Counted from the stretch's first letter, positions 36,731-47,266 are shown. The stretch is DNA of 64,000 bases from Alistipes sp. dk3624 (GCF_009557455.1 NZ_CP045651.1:1116001-1180000); one strand, 5' to 3'. Notes: generated by a model not told the origin, from the letters alone. Numbers and translations: made by a program.

Positions 36731-39700
36731 TTACAACTTATATTCCTGCCAGCTCTTGATCTGAATATCCTTCTCCTTCATTTCGCAGAAAGCCTCGATG
36801 AAGGCGCTCGCGAGACGGGCGTTGGTAATCAACGGAATGTTGTGGTCGATCGCGCCGCGGCGGATCTTGTAGCCGTTGGTCAGCTCGCGGTGCGAGTGGT
36901 TCTTCGGGATGTTGATGACCAGGTCGAATTTATGCGCGGAAATCATATGGATCACGTTGTCCGCCTTCCCTTCGTCCGGCCAGCTCACACATGCGGCCTT
37001 CACGCCGTGCTCGGCGAGGAATTTCTCCGTTCCGCCGGTCGCATAGATCTCGTAGCCGTTGTCCTGCAGCATCTTGCAGGCGTCCAGCAAGTCCACCTTC
37101 GAACGGGTGTCGCCCGAGGAGACCATCACGGCCTTTTTCGGAATACTGTACCCGACCGAAATCATCGACGTCAGCAGCGCTTCGCTGAAATCGTCGCCGA
37201 TGCAACCCACTTCGCCGGTCGACGACATATCCACGCCGAGCACCGGGTCGGCATTGTGCAACCGCGAGAACGAGAACTGCGACGCCTTCACGCCGATCCA
37301 GTCGATATCGAAATTCGTGTTGTCCGGTTTTTCATACGAAGTGTCGAGCATGATCCGCGTCGCGGTCTCGATGAAGTTGCGTTTCAGCACCTTCGACACG
37401 AACGGGAAGCTGCGCGACGCGCGCAGGTTACATTCGATCACCTTCACGTCGTTGTTCTTCGCAAGGAACTGGATATTGAACGGGCCGCTGATGTTCAGCT
37501 CTTTGGCGATCTTGCGACCGATCTTCTTGATGCGGCGGGCGGTTTCGAAGTAGATCTTCTGCGCCGGGAATACCAGCGTGGCGTCCCCCGAGTGGACGCC
37601 GGCGAATTCGACATGTTCCGAAATCGCGTATTCGACCACTTCGCCGTTGTGCGCCACGGCGTCGAATTCGATCTCCTTGGCGTTCTGCAAGAACTGCGAC
37701 ACGACCACCGGGTACTCTTTCGACACTTTGGCCGCCAGCTTCAGGAACGTCTCCAGTTCCTCGGCGTTGTAGCATACGTTCATCGCCGCGCCCGAAAGCA
37801 CATACGACGGACGCACCAGCACCGGATAGCCTACCTTGCCGACGAAGTCGTACACTTCATCCATGTGCGAAAGCTCTTTCCAGGCCGGCTGGTCGATGCC
37901 CAACTGGTCGAGCATACTCGAGAACTTGTGGCGGTTTTCAGCGCGGTCGATCGACAGCGGAGACGTTCCGAGCACCGGAATATCCTGGCGGTGCAGCCGG
38001 ATCGCGAGGTTGTTCGGGATCTGTCCGCCCACCGAAACGATCACGCCTTTAGGCATCTCCAGGTCGAGTACGTCCAGCACCCGTTCGAACGACAGTTCGT
38101 CGAAATAGAGCCGGTCGCACATATCGTAGTCGGTCGAAACGGTCTCGGGGTTATAGTTGATCATGATCGACTTGTAACCCAGCTTGCGGGCCGTCTGCAC
38201 GGCATTCACCGAGCACCAGTCGAACTCGACCGAACTGCCGATCCGGTAAGCGCCCGAACCGAGCACGACGACCGATTTTTCATTCTTGAAATAAGGAACC
38301 TGGTGCTCCGTCCCGTCGTAAGTCACATAGAGGTAGTTGGTCAGCTCGGGATTTTCCGAAGCGACCGTATTGATCCTTTTGACCGACGGCAGCACATTGT
38401 TCTTCTTGCGGACGGCGCGGACGCGCAGCGACTCCTTCTCAATGTTGCCGTCCGGGTCTTCGACGAAGCGGGCGATCTGGAAGTCCGAAAAACCGAGCCG
38501 CTTGGCTTCTTGCAGTACGGCCGCGGGCACGTCTTCGATCTTATCGTATTTGCTCAGCACGAGCGAATAGTCGTGGATATTTTTCAGTTTGCCGAGGAAC
38601 CAGGGGTCGATCTTGGTCAGGTTGTAGATCCGGTCGATCGAATAACCTTCTTCGAACGCCTTGGCGATCGCGAAGATACGCAGGTCGGTCGGATGCGACA
38701 GTTCTTCTTCGAGGTTACCGAATTCCAGGTCGCGGTTGCCGACGAATCCGTGCATCCCCTGCCCGATCATCCGCAGTCCTTTCTGGATGATCTCCTCGAA
38801 CGACTGGCCGATCGACATGATCTCGCCGACGGACTTCATGCTCGATCCGATCTGGCGCGAAACGCCGGCGAACTTGCTCAGGTCCCAACGCGGGATTTTG
38901 CAGATCAGGTAGTCGAGCGACGGGGCCACGTAAGCCGAATTCGGCGTTCCCATCTCGCCGATCTGGTCGAGCGTATAGCCCAGGGCCAGTTTGGCCGCCA
39001 CGAACGCCAGCGGATAGCCCGTAGCCTTCGACGCCAGCGCCGACGAACGGCTCAGCCGGGCGTTCACCTCGATCACGCGGTAGTCGTCCGTCTCGGAGTT
39101 GAACGCGTACTGGATATTGCATTCGCCGACGATCCCGATGTGGCGGATCACCTTTTTGGAAAGTTCCTGCAACAAGGCCAGTTCCTGGTCGTCCAGCGAA
39201 CAGGTCGGGGCCACCACAATGCTCTCGCCGGTGTGGATTCCCAGCGGATCGAAGTTCTCCATACTGGCCACCGTGAAGCAGTGGTCGTTCTTATCGCGGA
39301 TCACTTCGAATTCGATCTCCTTCCATCCCTTCAGCGACTCCTCGACCAGTATTTGCTTCGAATAGGCGAACGAGCTTTCGCACAGCGTCCTGAACTCATC
39401 GAGGTTGCTGCATATGCCGCTGCCCAGGCCGCCCAGCGCATAGGCCGAACGCACCATCACCGGGAACCCGATCCGGTTGGCCGCCTCGATGGCCGCCTCC
39501 ATGCTTTCGACAGCCTGGCTGACCGGGGTTTTGACTTCGATCTCGTTCAATTTCTTCACGAACAGGTCGCGGTCTTCGGTCGTCATGATCGCTTCGACCG
39601 ACGTTCCGAGCACCTGCACGCCGTATTTCTCCAACGTGCCGCTGAGGAATAATTCCGTTCCGCAGTTCAGCGCCGTCTGTCCGCCGAATGCCAGTAAAAT

Positions 39701-39955
39701 GCCGTCGGGACGCTCTTTTTTGATAATCTCCTCGACAAAATAAGGAGTTACGGGCAGGAAATAAACCCGATCGGCGACTCCGTCCGAAGTCTGGATCGTA
39801 GCGATGTTCGGGTTGATCAACACCGTTGAAATTCCTTCGGCTTTCAGCGCCTTCAACGCCTGCGAACCGGAGTAATCGAATTCTCCCGCCTGTCCGATTT
39901 TCAATGCTCCCGAGCCGAGCACAATGACTTTTTTGATTTCTTTGTTTACTGACAT
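36731..39955 (-). CDS. carB: carbamoyl-phosphate synthase large subunit
   Basis: A full-length 1074-residue enzyme that makes carbamoyl phosphate from bicarbonate, ATP and ammonia for pyrimidine and arginine synthesis. Two homologous ATP-grasp halves are visible: KVIVLGSGALKIGQAGEFDYSG at the start and VVVLGSGAYRIGSSVEFDW at about 565. Each contains the NARLSRSSA / NLRASRSFP metal-binding motif. The C-terminal 140 residues are the MGS-like allosteric domain (VMVSSGDTRSKVDLLDACKML, INIPKNHSHRELTNGYKIRRGAID). No carA is next to it, which is unusual compared with carAB operons; the small subunit must be elsewhere. Confidence 0.96.
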   Translation of the reverse strand: MSVNKEIKKVIVLGSGALKIGQAGEFDYSGSQALKALKAEGISTVLINPNIATIQTSDGVADRVYFLPVTPYFVEEIIKKERPDGILLAFGGQTALNCGTELFLSGTLEKYGVQVLGTSVEAIMTTEDRDLFVKKLNEIEVKTPVSQAVESMEAAIEAANRIGFPVMVRSAYALGGLGSGICSNLDEFRTLCESSFAYSKQILVEESLKGWKEIEFEVIRDKNDHCFTVASMENFDPLGIHTGESIVVAPTCSLDDQELALLQELSKKVIRHIGIVGECNIQYAFNSETDDYRVIEVNARLSRSSALASKATGYPLAFVAAKLALGYTLDQIGEMGTPNSAYVAPSLDYLICKIPRWDLSKFAGVSRQIGSSMKSVGEIMSIGQSFEEIIQKGLRMIGQGMHGFVGNRDLEFGNLEEELSHPTDLRIFAIAKAFEEGYSIDRIYNLTKIDPWFLGKLKNIHDYSLVLSKYDKIEDVPAAVLQEAKRLGFSDFQIARFVEDPDGNIEKESLRVRAVRKKNNVLPSVKRINTVASENPELTNYLYVTYDGTEHQVPYFKNEKSVVVLGSGAYRIGSSVEFDWCSVNAVQTARKLGYKSIMINYNPETVSTDYDMCDRLYFDELSFERVLDVLDLEMPKGVIVSVGGQIPNNLAIRLHRQDIPVLGTSPLSIDRAENRHKFSSMLDQLGIDQPAWKELSHMDEVYDFVGKVGYPVLVRPSYVLSGAAMNVCYNAEELETFLKLAAKVSKEYPVVVSQFLQNAKEIEFDAVAHNGEVVEYAISEHVEFAGVHSGDATLVFPAQKIYFETARRIKKIGRKIAKELNISGPFNIQFLAKNNDVKVIECNLRASRSFPFVSKVLKRNFIETATRIMLDTSYEKPDNTNFDIDWIGVKASQFSFSRLHNADPVLGVDMSSTGEVGCIGDDFSEALLTSMISVGYSIPKKAVMVSSGDTRSKVDLLDACKMLQDNGYEIYATGGTEKFLAEHGVKAACVSWPDEGKADNVIHMISAHKFDLVINIPKNHSHRELTNGYKIRRGAIDHNIPLITNARLASAFIEAFCEMKEKDIQIKSWQEYKL

Positions 39956-40226
39956 AGGTTAAAGATGTTTAAAGTCGACCTAAAAATTTCGTAAATGTAC
40001 GGCGTTTTTTCGAATTATTAAGTCTGTGACGGCCACTTTTTTCGGCGGTCCGGCAACCGGAATCCGGAGGATCGCAGCCCGAGCGCCGGATATACCGGAG
40101 CCTCCGGAATCGCCCCGCCGGATTTCATTTCATCATATAACACTACATATCAACGTATTAATAAAAACGAACGACTCTAAATGCGCGCCAACGGATTCCG
40201 GCCGGAAAATAGTTCCTCCTTTTTTT

Positions 40227-40234
40227 TACCTTTG
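40227..40234 (+). promoter_or_regulatory. -7 box for the NtrC-type regulator gene
   Basis: TACCTTTG, an exact TAnnTTTG match 25 bp upstream of the ATG at 40260. It supports that start over the longer frame from 40026. Confidence 0.6.
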
Positions 40235-40259
40235 CGAAAAAATAAATCCGATCCGGCAT

Positions 40260-41594
40260 ATGGACAAGGTACTTATCATCGACGACGAACGGCAGTTGCG
40301 CGGCCTGCTGGCGCGCATCATCGGCCTGGAAGGATACGAAGTGATTCAGGCCGAAAACTGTGCGGCGGGACTCCGCCAACTGGAACGCACGCGCCCCGGG
40401 GTCGTGTTGTGCGACGTCAAACTGCCGGACGGCAACGGAGTCGACCTGGTCGGCCGGATCAAGGCGATCGCGCCCGATGCCGAAGTGATCCTGCTGACCG
40501 CCTACGGCAACATTCCGGACGGCGTGCAGGCGATCAAGAACGGCGCGTTCGACTACATCACCAAAGGCGACGACAATCCGAAGATCATCCCGTTGCTGAG
40601 CCGCGCGATGGAAAAAGCCAAAGCGCAACGGAAATCCGCCGCCGGACGGCAGCCGGAAACAGCTCCGTCGTTCGAGGCGGTCATCGGCTCGTCGAAAGCG
40701 ATGCGAGACGCCGTTGAATTGGCCCGCAAGGTCGCGGCCACAGACACCTCGGTACTGCTCACCGGCGAAACGGGCACCGGCAAAGAGGTTTTCGCACAGG
40801 CCATCCACCGGGAAGGCGGCCGCAGCGGGAAAGCGTTCGTGGCGGTCAACTGCTCGGCATTCGCCAAAGATCTGCTCGAAAGCGAACTGTTCGGCCACCG
40901 GGCCGGAGCCTTCACCGGCGCCGCCAAAGACAAAAAAGGACTGTTCGAGGAGGCCGACGGCGGCACGATCTTCCTCGACGAAATCGGCGAGATGCCGATA
41001 GATCTGCAAGCCAAATTGTTACGAGTACTCGAAAGCGGCGAATTCCTGAAAATCGGGGAGACCAAACCGCGAAAGGTCGATATGCGCGTAATCGCCGCGA
41101 CGAACCGCGACCTGCCCGAAGAGATCCGGACGGGCAATTTCCGCGAAGACCTCTACTACCGGCTGTCGGTTTTCCAGATCCGGCTGCCGTCGCTTCAGGA
41201 GCGGCCCTCCGACATCGACGAGTACGTCCGCCATTTTGCCGGTATTTTCGCCGGAAAAATGGGAAAAAAGATCGACGCCGTCGATCCCGGTTATCTCGAC
41301 CTGCTGAAACGGCACGCCTGGCGCGGTAACGTGCGCGAACTGCGGAACGTCGTCGAGCGCAGCATGATTATGGCCGAAGGCACGACGCTGCGCGTGGGGG
41401 ATCTGCCGATCGAATTCCAACGTGAAAACGGCTCCGACGGGAACGACGCTCCGCCAACCTCGCTCGACGCGATCGAAAAACAGCACATCGCCAAAATACT
41501 CAGCTACACCGGCGGCAACAAAACCGAAACGGCCCGCCTGCTGGGAATCGGCGTTACAACGCTCTACCGCAAAATCGACGAATACGGATTGTAA
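40260..41594 (+). CDS. sigma-54-dependent response regulator (NtrC/AtoC class)
   Basis: A 444-residue activator. Receiver domain 1-120: acidic pocket IIDDE, phospho-acceptor Asp in LCDVKLPDGNG, conserved TAYG and Lys in YITKGD. AAA+ domain about 145-370: Walker A GETGTGKE, the sigma-54 contact loop GAFTGA, Walker B GTIFLDEIGE, and RDLPEEIRTGNFREDLYYRL. A Fis-type helix-turn-helix closes the protein (GNKTETARLLGIGVTTLYRKI). The ATG at 40260 aligns the receiver start and follows a -7 box. The kdp operon begins 1 kb downstream with a sigma-54-like promoter, so this is the likely regulator of kdp in place of KdpE, which is absent. Confidence 0.92.
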   Translation: MDKVLIIDDERQLRGLLARIIGLEGYEVIQAENCAAGLRQLERTRPGVVLCDVKLPDGNGVDLVGRIKAIAPDAEVILLTAYGNIPDGVQAIKNGAFDYITKGDDNPKIIPLLSRAMEKAKAQRKSAAGRQPETAPSFEAVIGSSKAMRDAVELARKVAATDTSVLLTGETGTGKEVFAQAIHREGGRSGKAFVAVNCSAFAKDLLESELFGHRAGAFTGAAKDKKGLFEEADGGTIFLDEIGEMPIDLQAKLLRVLESGEFLKIGETKPRKVDMRVIAATNRDLPEEIRTGNFREDLYYRLSVFQIRLPSLQERPSDIDEYVRHFAGIFAGKMGKKIDAVDPGYLDLLKRHAWRGNVRELRNVVERSMIMAEGTTLRVGDLPIEFQRENGSDGNDAPPTSLDAIEKQHIAKILSYTGGNKTETARLLGIGVTTLYRKIDEYGL

Positions 41595-41608
41595 ATACCT
41601 GAAAATAT

Positions 41609-41642
41609 CCTCCGCCGTTCGATCCGGATCGAACGGCGGAGG
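41609..41642 (+). terminator. long perfect palindrome after the regulator gene
   Basis: Two 17-bp perfect arms (41609-41625 and 41626-41642) with no spacer, 14 bp after the stop. Only CTTT follows, so it may work as a terminator or as an mRNA 3' end structure. Confidence 0.6.
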
Positions 41643-41648
41643 CTTTCC

Positions 41649-41692
41649 AAAAACAGCGGGACGGGAAATCTGAATTTCCCGTCCCGCTGTTT
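41649..41692. terminator. bidirectional terminator between regulator gene and dps
   Basis: Perfect 19-bp arms (41651-41669 and 41674-41692) with a 4-nt loop. The arms end in AAA/TTT on both sides, so it can end transcription of the plus-strand regulator and the minus-strand dps gene. Confidence 0.75.
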
Positions 41693-41710
41693 ATTTCGTC
41701 GATCCGGAAA

Positions 41711-42208
41711 CTATTTCCCGGAGCAGGAAGACTTGCCGGCAGCGTATGCGGTGAGCATCCAGACCATTTTCTCCTGTTCGGCCAGGTAATCGGTCAGCAT
41801 GGAAACCGTCACTTCGTCTCCGGCCTGCGAAGCAACCGACAACGCCTTGCGCTCCTCCCCGATCAGATACCCGTAAGTGTCGAGTATGTGTTCGAGAGCC
41901 TCCCCGCCGCAGGAAACATGATCCACTTCGGCGATCTTCGCCACTTTAAGATACTCGCTGAACTTATTCGAAGGCACTCCGCCGAGCTGAAGGATACGTT
42001 CGGCGATCTGGTCCACTTTTTCGGCCGCATCGTCGTACAGCTCCTCGAACTTCGTATGCAGCACGAAAAATCCGTGTCCTTTGATGTTCCAGTGAAAACC
42101 CCTGAGATTCATGTAATGAACCTGAAAATCGGCCAGCAACTGTTGAAGCGATACAACTACTTTACCGGCAGCCCCGGCTTCGAGATGAAGATAATCCAAC
42201 GTTTTCAT
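41711..42208 (-). CDS. dps: Dps-family DNA-protecting ferritin
   Basis: A 165-residue four-helix-bundle protein. The inter-subunit ferroxidase motif is visible: His in RGFHWNIKGHGFFVLHTKFEELYDDAAEKVDQIAER, with the conserved H-x(n)-H-x(n)-D/E pattern. Dps dodecamers store iron and protect DNA in starvation and oxidative stress. The C-terminus is short and contains two Cys (KSSCSGK). It sits between the NtrC-type regulator and the kdp operon on the opposite strand, with its own strong promoter. Confidence 0.92.
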   Translation of the reverse strand: MKTLDYLHLEAGAAGKVVVSLQQLLADFQVHYMNLRGFHWNIKGHGFFVLHTKFEELYDDAAEKVDQIAERILQLGGVPSNKFSEYLKVAKIAEVDHVSCGGEALEHILDTYGYLIGEERKALSVASQAGDEVTVSMLTDYLAEQEKMVWMLTAYAAGKSSCSGK

Positions 42209-42253
42209 AATTTTTATTTTTTAGATGGTTATTCGTTTTCTTTTTTCTTGAGA

Positions 42254-42285
42254 CAAAGATAATACGCATTCAAATATAAATCAAA
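42254..42285 (-). promoter_or_regulatory. dps promoter
   Basis: On the minus strand TTTG at 42285-42282 (-33) and TATCTTTG at 42261-42254 (-7) are separated by 20 bp. This is a consensus Bacteroidetes promoter, 46 bp upstream of the dps start codon. Confidence 0.7.
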
Positions 42286-42577
42286 TCAATAATTTTTATA
42301 TAATTATAATTTAATCAAATACTATCGTTTCCCGGCACCTGCCCGGTACGCCGGAACGCCCGTTTCCGGAAAGACCTGCAAATACGGTGCAATCCTGCTG
42401 CCGAAACACCGTTTTCCGCATCCGGGAACGGCGGCGAACGTGCGCAGCTCCCTGAAAATCCTTCCGTTTTGGAAAGCGCACCCTTTCATTTCGGTAGGGT
42501 TCTCTAATACGCATCCGGACGACTCCTAACCATAAACAACTACATATCAAAACAATACATACAACGCTCAAAGAAAC

Positions 42578-42591
42578 GGCATCCGGTTCGC
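42578..42591 (+). promoter_or_regulatory. sigma-54-like -24/-12 promoter of the kdp operon
   Basis: GG at 42578-42579 and GC at 42590-42591 are exactly 10 bp apart, in the context GGCATccggtTCGCT, close to the consensus TGGCAC-N5-TTGCT. A start about 12 bp downstream gives a leader of about 30 nt before the ATG at 42633. An NtrC-class regulator gene lies 1 kb upstream, which strengthens the call. There is also a weak inverted repeat (GAAAG-N6-CTTTC at 42472-42487) about 115 bp upstream of the expected start that could be an activator site. Confidence 0.6.
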
Positions 42592-42632
42592 TTTAAAACG
42601 GCACGAATACGAATTACTAAAATCAATCGAGT

Positions 42633-42728
42633 ATGAATGAAATTTTGATGTTTCTGTTACTGTGTGCGGCAGGCGGTCTCTGCTTCTGCTTTTTCTTCAA
42701 ATGTATCGGCCTGTTCGACAAAATCTAA
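42633..42728 (+). CDS. 31-residue membrane peptide at the head of the kdp operon
   Basis: A small frame starting ATG at 42633 with stop TAA at 42726-42728. It encodes 31 residues: a hydrophobic helix (LMFLLLCAAGGLCFCFFF) with four Cys in total, then a short amphipathic end (KCIGLFDKI). It is 11 bp upstream of kdpF and about 30 nt after the predicted sigma-54 start. I do not recognise a family. Its size and topology are like KdpF, which stabilises the KdpFABC complex, so a second small subunit or a regulator is possible. Confidence 0.6.
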   Translation: MNEILMFLLLCAAGGLCFCFFFKCIGLFDKI

Positions 42729-42739
42729 AAACGACGACC

Positions 42740-42820
42740 ATGTTTACAGTACTGTTTATCCTCAGCATCCTGATCTTCGGCTACCTGATGTATGTCTTGG
42801 TCAGACCCGAACAATTTTAA
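42740..42820 (+). CDS. kdpF: KdpF small subunit of the potassium P-type ATPase
   Basis: A 26-residue single-helix peptide (MFTVLFILSILIFGYLMYVL then VRPEQF). The tail resembles the K/R-PE-x-F end of KdpF proteins. It precedes kdpA by 22 bp. KdpF stabilises the KdpABC complex in the membrane. Confidence 0.88.
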   Translation: MFTVLFILSILIFGYLMYVLVRPEQF

Positions 42821-42842
42821 CGAAACCAATCCTTAAAAGTAA

Positions 42843-44540
42843 ATGAATACGGAAATTTCAGGCGTCGTCTTGCAACTGGCGCTGCTGATCGCGCTCAGTT
42901 ACCCGCTCGGACGCTACATCGCAAAAGTATATAAGGGAGAAAAAACGCCGCTCGACTTCATGGCTCCGGTCGAACGGTGGATTTACCGTTTTTCCGGCAT
43001 CAATCCCCACGAGGAGATGAACTGGAAACAGTTCCTCCGGGCCCTGCTGACCGTCAATCTGTTCTGGTTCCTGTGGGGCATGATTCTGCTCGTGGCCCAA
43101 GGCGTCCTGCCGCTGAACCCGGACGGCAACCCGGGCCAAACGCCCGACCAGGCGTTCAATACCTGCATCAGCTTCCTGGTGAACTGCAACCTGCAGCATT
43201 ACAGCGGCGAAACCGGACTGACCTATTTCACGCAACTGTTCGTCATCATGCTGTTCCAGTTCATCACAGCCGCCTGCGGCATGGCGGCGCTGGCCGGCGT
43301 TTTCCGGGCGATGGCCGCGAAAACGACCCGGACGATCGGAAACTTCTGGGTCTACCTCGTCAAAAGCACGACCCGTATCCTGATGCCGCTGTCGCTGCTG
43401 GTCGGCATCCTGCTGATCCTGAACGGCACGCCGATGACCTTCGACGGCAAACAAACGCTGACGACCCTCGAAGGAACCGAACAGACGATCTCTCAGGGCC
43501 CGACCGCCGCGATCGTCCCGATCAAACAACTCGGCACGAACGGCGGCGGCTACTTCGGCGTCAATTCGGCCCATCCGCTCGAAAACCCGAACGCTTTCAC
43601 GAATATTCTGGAATGTTGGTCGATCCTGATCATTCCGATGGCAATGGTCTTCGCGCTGGGCTTCTACCTGAAACGCCGTAAGCTGGCCTGGAGCATCTTC
43701 GGCGTGATGCTGTTCGCCTACGTGGTCGGGATCGCCGTGTCGGTCGACCAGGAGATGGGCGGCAGCAAACAAATCGCAGCTATGGAGATCCGGCAGGATA
43801 TGGGCAGCATGGAGGGCAAGGAGATCCGGATCGGGTCGGCCGCATCGGCGATGTGGGGCATGACCACGACGGTCACGTCGAACGGCTCGGTCAACAGCAT
43901 GCACGACAGCCAGACCCCGCTGAGCGGCATGCTGCAAATGCTGAACATGCAGATCAACTGCTGGTTCGGCGGCGTGGGCGTCGGCTTTATGAACTATTAC
44001 GCCTTCATCATCATCGCCGTCTTTATCAGCGGGCTGATGGTCGGCCGCACGCCGGAATTCCTCGGTAAGAAGATCGAAGCGCGGGAGATGAAGATCGCGA
44101 CGATGGTCGTACTGATGCATCCATTGATTATCCTGGTCGGCACGGCGCTGGCCTCCCACCTGGCGGCGCAAAATCCGGAACTGGCCGGCGCTTGGCTCAA
44201 CAATCCGTCGTTTCACGGATTCAGCGAAATGCTCTACGAGTATACCTCTTGCGCAGCCAATAACGGCTCCGGTTTCGAGGGACTCAGCGACAACACGCCG
44301 TTCTGGAACATCACCTGCGGGATCGTATTGATCCTCGGCCGCTACTTCCCGATCGTCGGACAAGTGGCGATCGCCGGACTGCTGGCTTCGAAAAAATACA
44401 TACCCGAAAGCGCCGGAACACTGAAAACCGATACGGCAACCTTCGCGCTGATGACCTTCGCCGTGATCGTCATCGTGGCCGCCCTGGCATTTTTCCCGGC
44501 GCAGGCGCTGGGTCCGATCGCCGATTATTTAAGCAAATAA
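42843..44540 (+). CDS. kdpA: KdpA, potassium-translocating channel-like subunit
   Basis: A 565-residue membrane protein of the superfamily of K+ transporters. The four selectivity-filter loops are visible: [40 protein letters not shown], and [14 protein letters not shown]. The length matches the family. It binds K+ from the periplasm and passes it to the KdpB pathway. Second full gene of the operon. Confidence 0.97.
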   Translation: MNTEISGVVLQLALLIALSYPLGRYIAKVYKGEKTPLDFMAPVERWIYRFSGINPHEEMNWKQFLRALLTVNLFWFLWGMILLVAQGVLPLNPDGNPGQTPDQAFNTCISFLVNCNLQHYSGETGLTYFTQLFVIMLFQFITAACGMAALAGVFRAMAAKTTRTIGNFWVYLVKSTTRILMPLSLLVGILLILNGTPMTFDGKQTLTTLEGTEQTISQGPTAAIVPIKQLGTNGGGYFGVNSAHPLENPNAFTNILECWSILIIPMAMVFALGFYLKRRKLAWSIFGVMLFAYVVGIAVSVDQEMGGSKQIAAMEIRQDMGSMEGKEIRIGSAASAMWGMTTTVTSNGSVNSMHDSQTPLSGMLQMLNMQINCWFGGVGVGFMNYYAFIIIAVFISGLMVGRTPEFLGKKIEAREMKIATMVVLMHPLIILVGTALASHLAAQNPELAGAWLNNPSFHGFSEMLYEYTSCAANNGSGFEGLSDNTPFWNITCGIVLILGRYFPIVGQVAIAGLLASKKYIPESAGTLKTDTATFALMTFAVIVIVAALAFFPAQALGPIADYLSK

Positions 44541-44553
44541 ACGATTGAAAACC

Positions 44554-46587
44554 ATGAATAAGTCCAATTCGCTGTTCGATAAACAGCTCATCAAAGAGAG
44601 TCTCGGTGCATCGGTACGCAAACTCGATCCGAGGACGATGATTAAAAACCCGATCATGTTCACCGTCGAGATCGTCACGGCCGTCATGTTCGTCCTGCTG
44701 TTCTACATCCTCATTTCGGGGGATACGACCCAGGGGTCGTTCGGATACAACCTCGTCGTTTTCGTCGTGCTGTTCATTACGCTGCTGTTCGCCAATTTCG
44801 CAGAGGCGATCGCCGAAGCGCGCGGCAAAGCGCAGGCCGATTCGCTGCGCAAAACGCGCGAGGAGACCCCGGCCAAACTGGTCAACGGCAATACCGTTCG
44901 TATCGTCAGCAGCAACGCGCTGAAAAAAAACGATATCTTCGAATGTGAGGCGGGCGACATCGTCCCGGCCGACGGCGAGATCATCGAGGGGCTCGCCTCG
45001 ATCGACGAAAGCGCCATTACCGGCGAAAGCGCGCCGGTGATCCGCGAGGCCGGCGGCGACAAAAGCTCCGTCACGGGCGGTACGAAAGTGCTGTCCGACC
45101 GCATCCGCGTCCGGGTGACCGCCATGCCGGGCGAAAGTTTCCTGGACAAAATGATTTCGCTCGTCGAAGGCGCTTCGCGGCAGAAAACGCCGAACGAAAT
45201 CGCGCTGACGATCCTGCTGGCCGGGTTCACGTTGGTATTCGTGATCGTTTGCGCCACGCTGAAACCCTTCGCCGACTACGTGGGGGCCAACATCACGATC
45301 GCCGCGTTCATTTCGCTGTTCGTCTGCCTGATCCCGACCACGATCGGGGGACTGCTGTCGGCGATCGGGATCGCCGGAATGGACCGGGCGCTGCGTGCGA
45401 ACGTCATCACCAAATCGGGCAAGGCCGTCGAAACGGCCGGCGACATCGACACGCTGCTGCTCGACAAAACGGGAACCATCACCATCGGCAACCGCAAGGC
45501 GACCAAATTCTACCCGGCACCGGAGATGGATATGGGTCGGTTCGTCGAAGCCTGCATGTACTCGTCGCTGTCCGACGAAACGCCCGAGGGGAAATCGATC
45601 ATCGAACTGGGGCGCGAACAGGGCCGCCGCGTGCACGAACTGAGCACGATCGGCGCGCGGATGATCCGTTTCTCCGCCGAGACGAAATGCTCCGGCGTAG
45701 ACCTGGCCGACGGCCGGCGAATCCGCAAAGGCGCTTTCGAATCGATCCGCCGGATCGTCGAGGGGGCCGGAAATCGGTTCGACGACGAAATCATGAAACT
45801 CGTCACGCTGATCTCGGAAAACGGCGGAACGCCGCTGGTCGTATCGGAGAACGAACGGGTGATCGGCGTCATCGAACTGCAGGACATCATCAAGACGGGC
45901 ATCCGCGAACGGTTCGAACGCCTGCGCAAGATGGGCGTCAAGACCGTCATGGTTACCGGCGACAACCCGCTGACGGCAAAATACATCGCCGAAAAGGCCG
46001 GCGTGGACGACTTCATCGCCGAAGCCAAACCCGAAGACAAAATGGAGTACATCCGCCGCGAGCAGCAGAGCGGCAAGCTGGTCGCCATGATGGGCGACGG
46101 CACGAACGACGCGCCGGCGCTGGCGCAAGCCGACGTGGGCGTAGCGATGAACAGCGGCACGCAGGCTGCCAAAGAAGCCGGCAACATGGTCGATCTGGAC
46201 AACGACCCGACCAAACTGATCGAGATCGTCGAGATCGGCAAACAACTGCTGATGACGCGCGGCACGCTGACGACATTCAGCATCGCCAACGACGTAGCCA
46301 AATACTTCGCAATCGTCCCGGCGCTGTTCATCGCCTCGATCCCATCGCTCGAAGCGCTGAACGTCATGCACCTGCACTCGCCGCAAAGCGCGATCCTGTC
46401 GGCCGTAATCTTCAACGCGGTCATCATCCCGCTGCTGATTCCGCTGGCCCTGCGCGGCGTGCGGTACAAACCGATCGGCGCATCGGCGCTGCTGCGGCGC
46501 AACCTGTTCATCTACGGCCTGGGCGGCGTGCTCGTCCCGTTCGTCGGAATCAAACTGATCGACCTGCTGATCAGCGTATTTTTCTAA
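44554..46587 (+). CDS. kdpB: KdpB, catalytic P-type ATPase subunit
   Basis: A 677-residue P-type ATPase. Motifs: actuator ITGESAPV, phosphorylation site [14 protein letters not shown], nucleotide domain, and hinge [19 protein letters not shown]. Membrane helices flank these. The ATG at 44554 is used; an upstream TTG at 44545 in frame is less likely. ATP hydrolysis here drives K+ uptake. Confidence 0.97.
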   Translation: MNKSNSLFDKQLIKESLGASVRKLDPRTMIKNPIMFTVEIVTAVMFVLLFYILISGDTTQGSFGYNLVVFVVLFITLLFANFAEAIAEARGKAQADSLRKTREETPAKLVNGNTVRIVSSNALKKNDIFECEAGDIVPADGEIIEGLASIDESAITGESAPVIREAGGDKSSVTGGTKVLSDRIRVRVTAMPGESFLDKMISLVEGASRQKTPNEIALTILLAGFTLVFVIVCATLKPFADYVGANITIAAFISLFVCLIPTTIGGLLSAIGIAGMDRALRANVITKSGKAVETAGDIDTLLLDKTGTITIGNRKATKFYPAPEMDMGRFVEACMYSSLSDETPEGKSIIELGREQGRRVHELSTIGARMIRFSAETKCSGVDLADGRRIRKGAFESIRRIVEGAGNRFDDEIMKLVTLISENGGTPLVVSENERVIGVIELQDIIKTGIRERFERLRKMGVKTVMVTGDNPLTAKYIAEKAGVDDFIAEAKPEDKMEYIRREQQSGKLVAMMGDGTNDAPALAQADVGVAMNSGTQAAKEAGNMVDLDNDPTKLIEIVEIGKQLLMTRGTLTTFSIANDVAKYFAIVPALFIASIPSLEALNVMHLHSPQSAILSAVIFNAVIIPLLIPLALRGVRYKPIGASALLRRNLFIYGLGGVLVPFVGIKLIDLLISVFF

Positions 46588-46605
46588 CCCGTAAAAAAGA
46601 AAATC

Positions 46606-47199
46606 ATGAAAACATTCTGGAAATCCATCAAAATAACGCTCGCGTTCTGCGCGCTGCTGGGCGTGGGTTACGTCCTGATCCTGTGGGGAGTCGGCAGCAT
46701 AGCCGGGCCGAACGGCGGCCGGGCGGCCGTCGTTACCGAAAACGGCCGAATCGTCGGAGCGGCAAACGTCGGACAATCGTTTACAAAAGCGACCTATTTC
46801 TGGGGCCGTCCTTCGGCGGTCGAGTACAACGGGAGCGGTTCGGGCGGCAGCAACAAGGCTACGACCAACCCCGAATACCTCGATGAAGTAAAAGCCCGCA
46901 TCGACACCTTCCTGACCTTTCACCCGTACCTGCTGCGGCAGGACGTGCCTTCCGAGATGGTCACCGCCAGCGGCAGCGGACTCGATCCGGACATCTCCCC
47001 GGCCGGAGCCTACGTACAGGCGCGGCGCGTGGCCGAAGCCCGCGGACTTTCCGAGCAGACCGTCAGGGAACTGATCCGGCAGACGATCCAAAAACCCTGG
47101 CTGGGTCTTTTCGGAACCGAGAAGGTAAACGTACTGCAACTGAACGTAGCCCTCGACCGGCTGAAACCGGCGGCCGCATCTGAAACGGGCACGCTGTGA
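46606..47199 (+). CDS. kdpC: KdpC subunit of the potassium ATPase
   Basis: A 197-residue protein with one N-terminal helix (ITLAFCALLGVGYVLILWGVGSI) and a soluble domain. Family motifs: ATYFWGRPSAVEYN, GSGGSNKATTNPEYL, PSEMVTASGSGLDPDISPAGAYVQARRVAEARGL. It assists KdpB/KdpA assembly and ATP affinity. It starts 18 bp after kdpB. Confidence 0.96.
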   Translation: MKTFWKSIKITLAFCALLGVGYVLILWGVGSIAGPNGGRAAVVTENGRIVGAANVGQSFTKATYFWGRPSAVEYNGSGSGGSNKATTNPEYLDEVKARIDTFLTFHPYLLRQDVPSEMVTASGSGLDPDISPAGAYVQARRVAEARGLSEQTVRELIRQTIQKPWLGLFGTEKVNVLQLNVALDRLKPAAASETGTL

Positions 47200-47266
47200 G
47201 ACTTCCGGCAAACCATTCGAATTAAAAACAATTTAAAAACAACCCGACTTTTAAAACAAATCGACC

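Noticed and set aside
36842-39652. 936-codon open frame on the plus strand opposite carB
   Set aside because: It mirrors the carB codon phase, has no domain, and is explained by G+C-rich codon bias.
44470-47211. 913-codon minus-strand frame opposite kdpB/kdpC
   Set aside because: The plus strand encodes clear KdpB and KdpC; the minus frame is Arg/Asp-rich shadow sequence.
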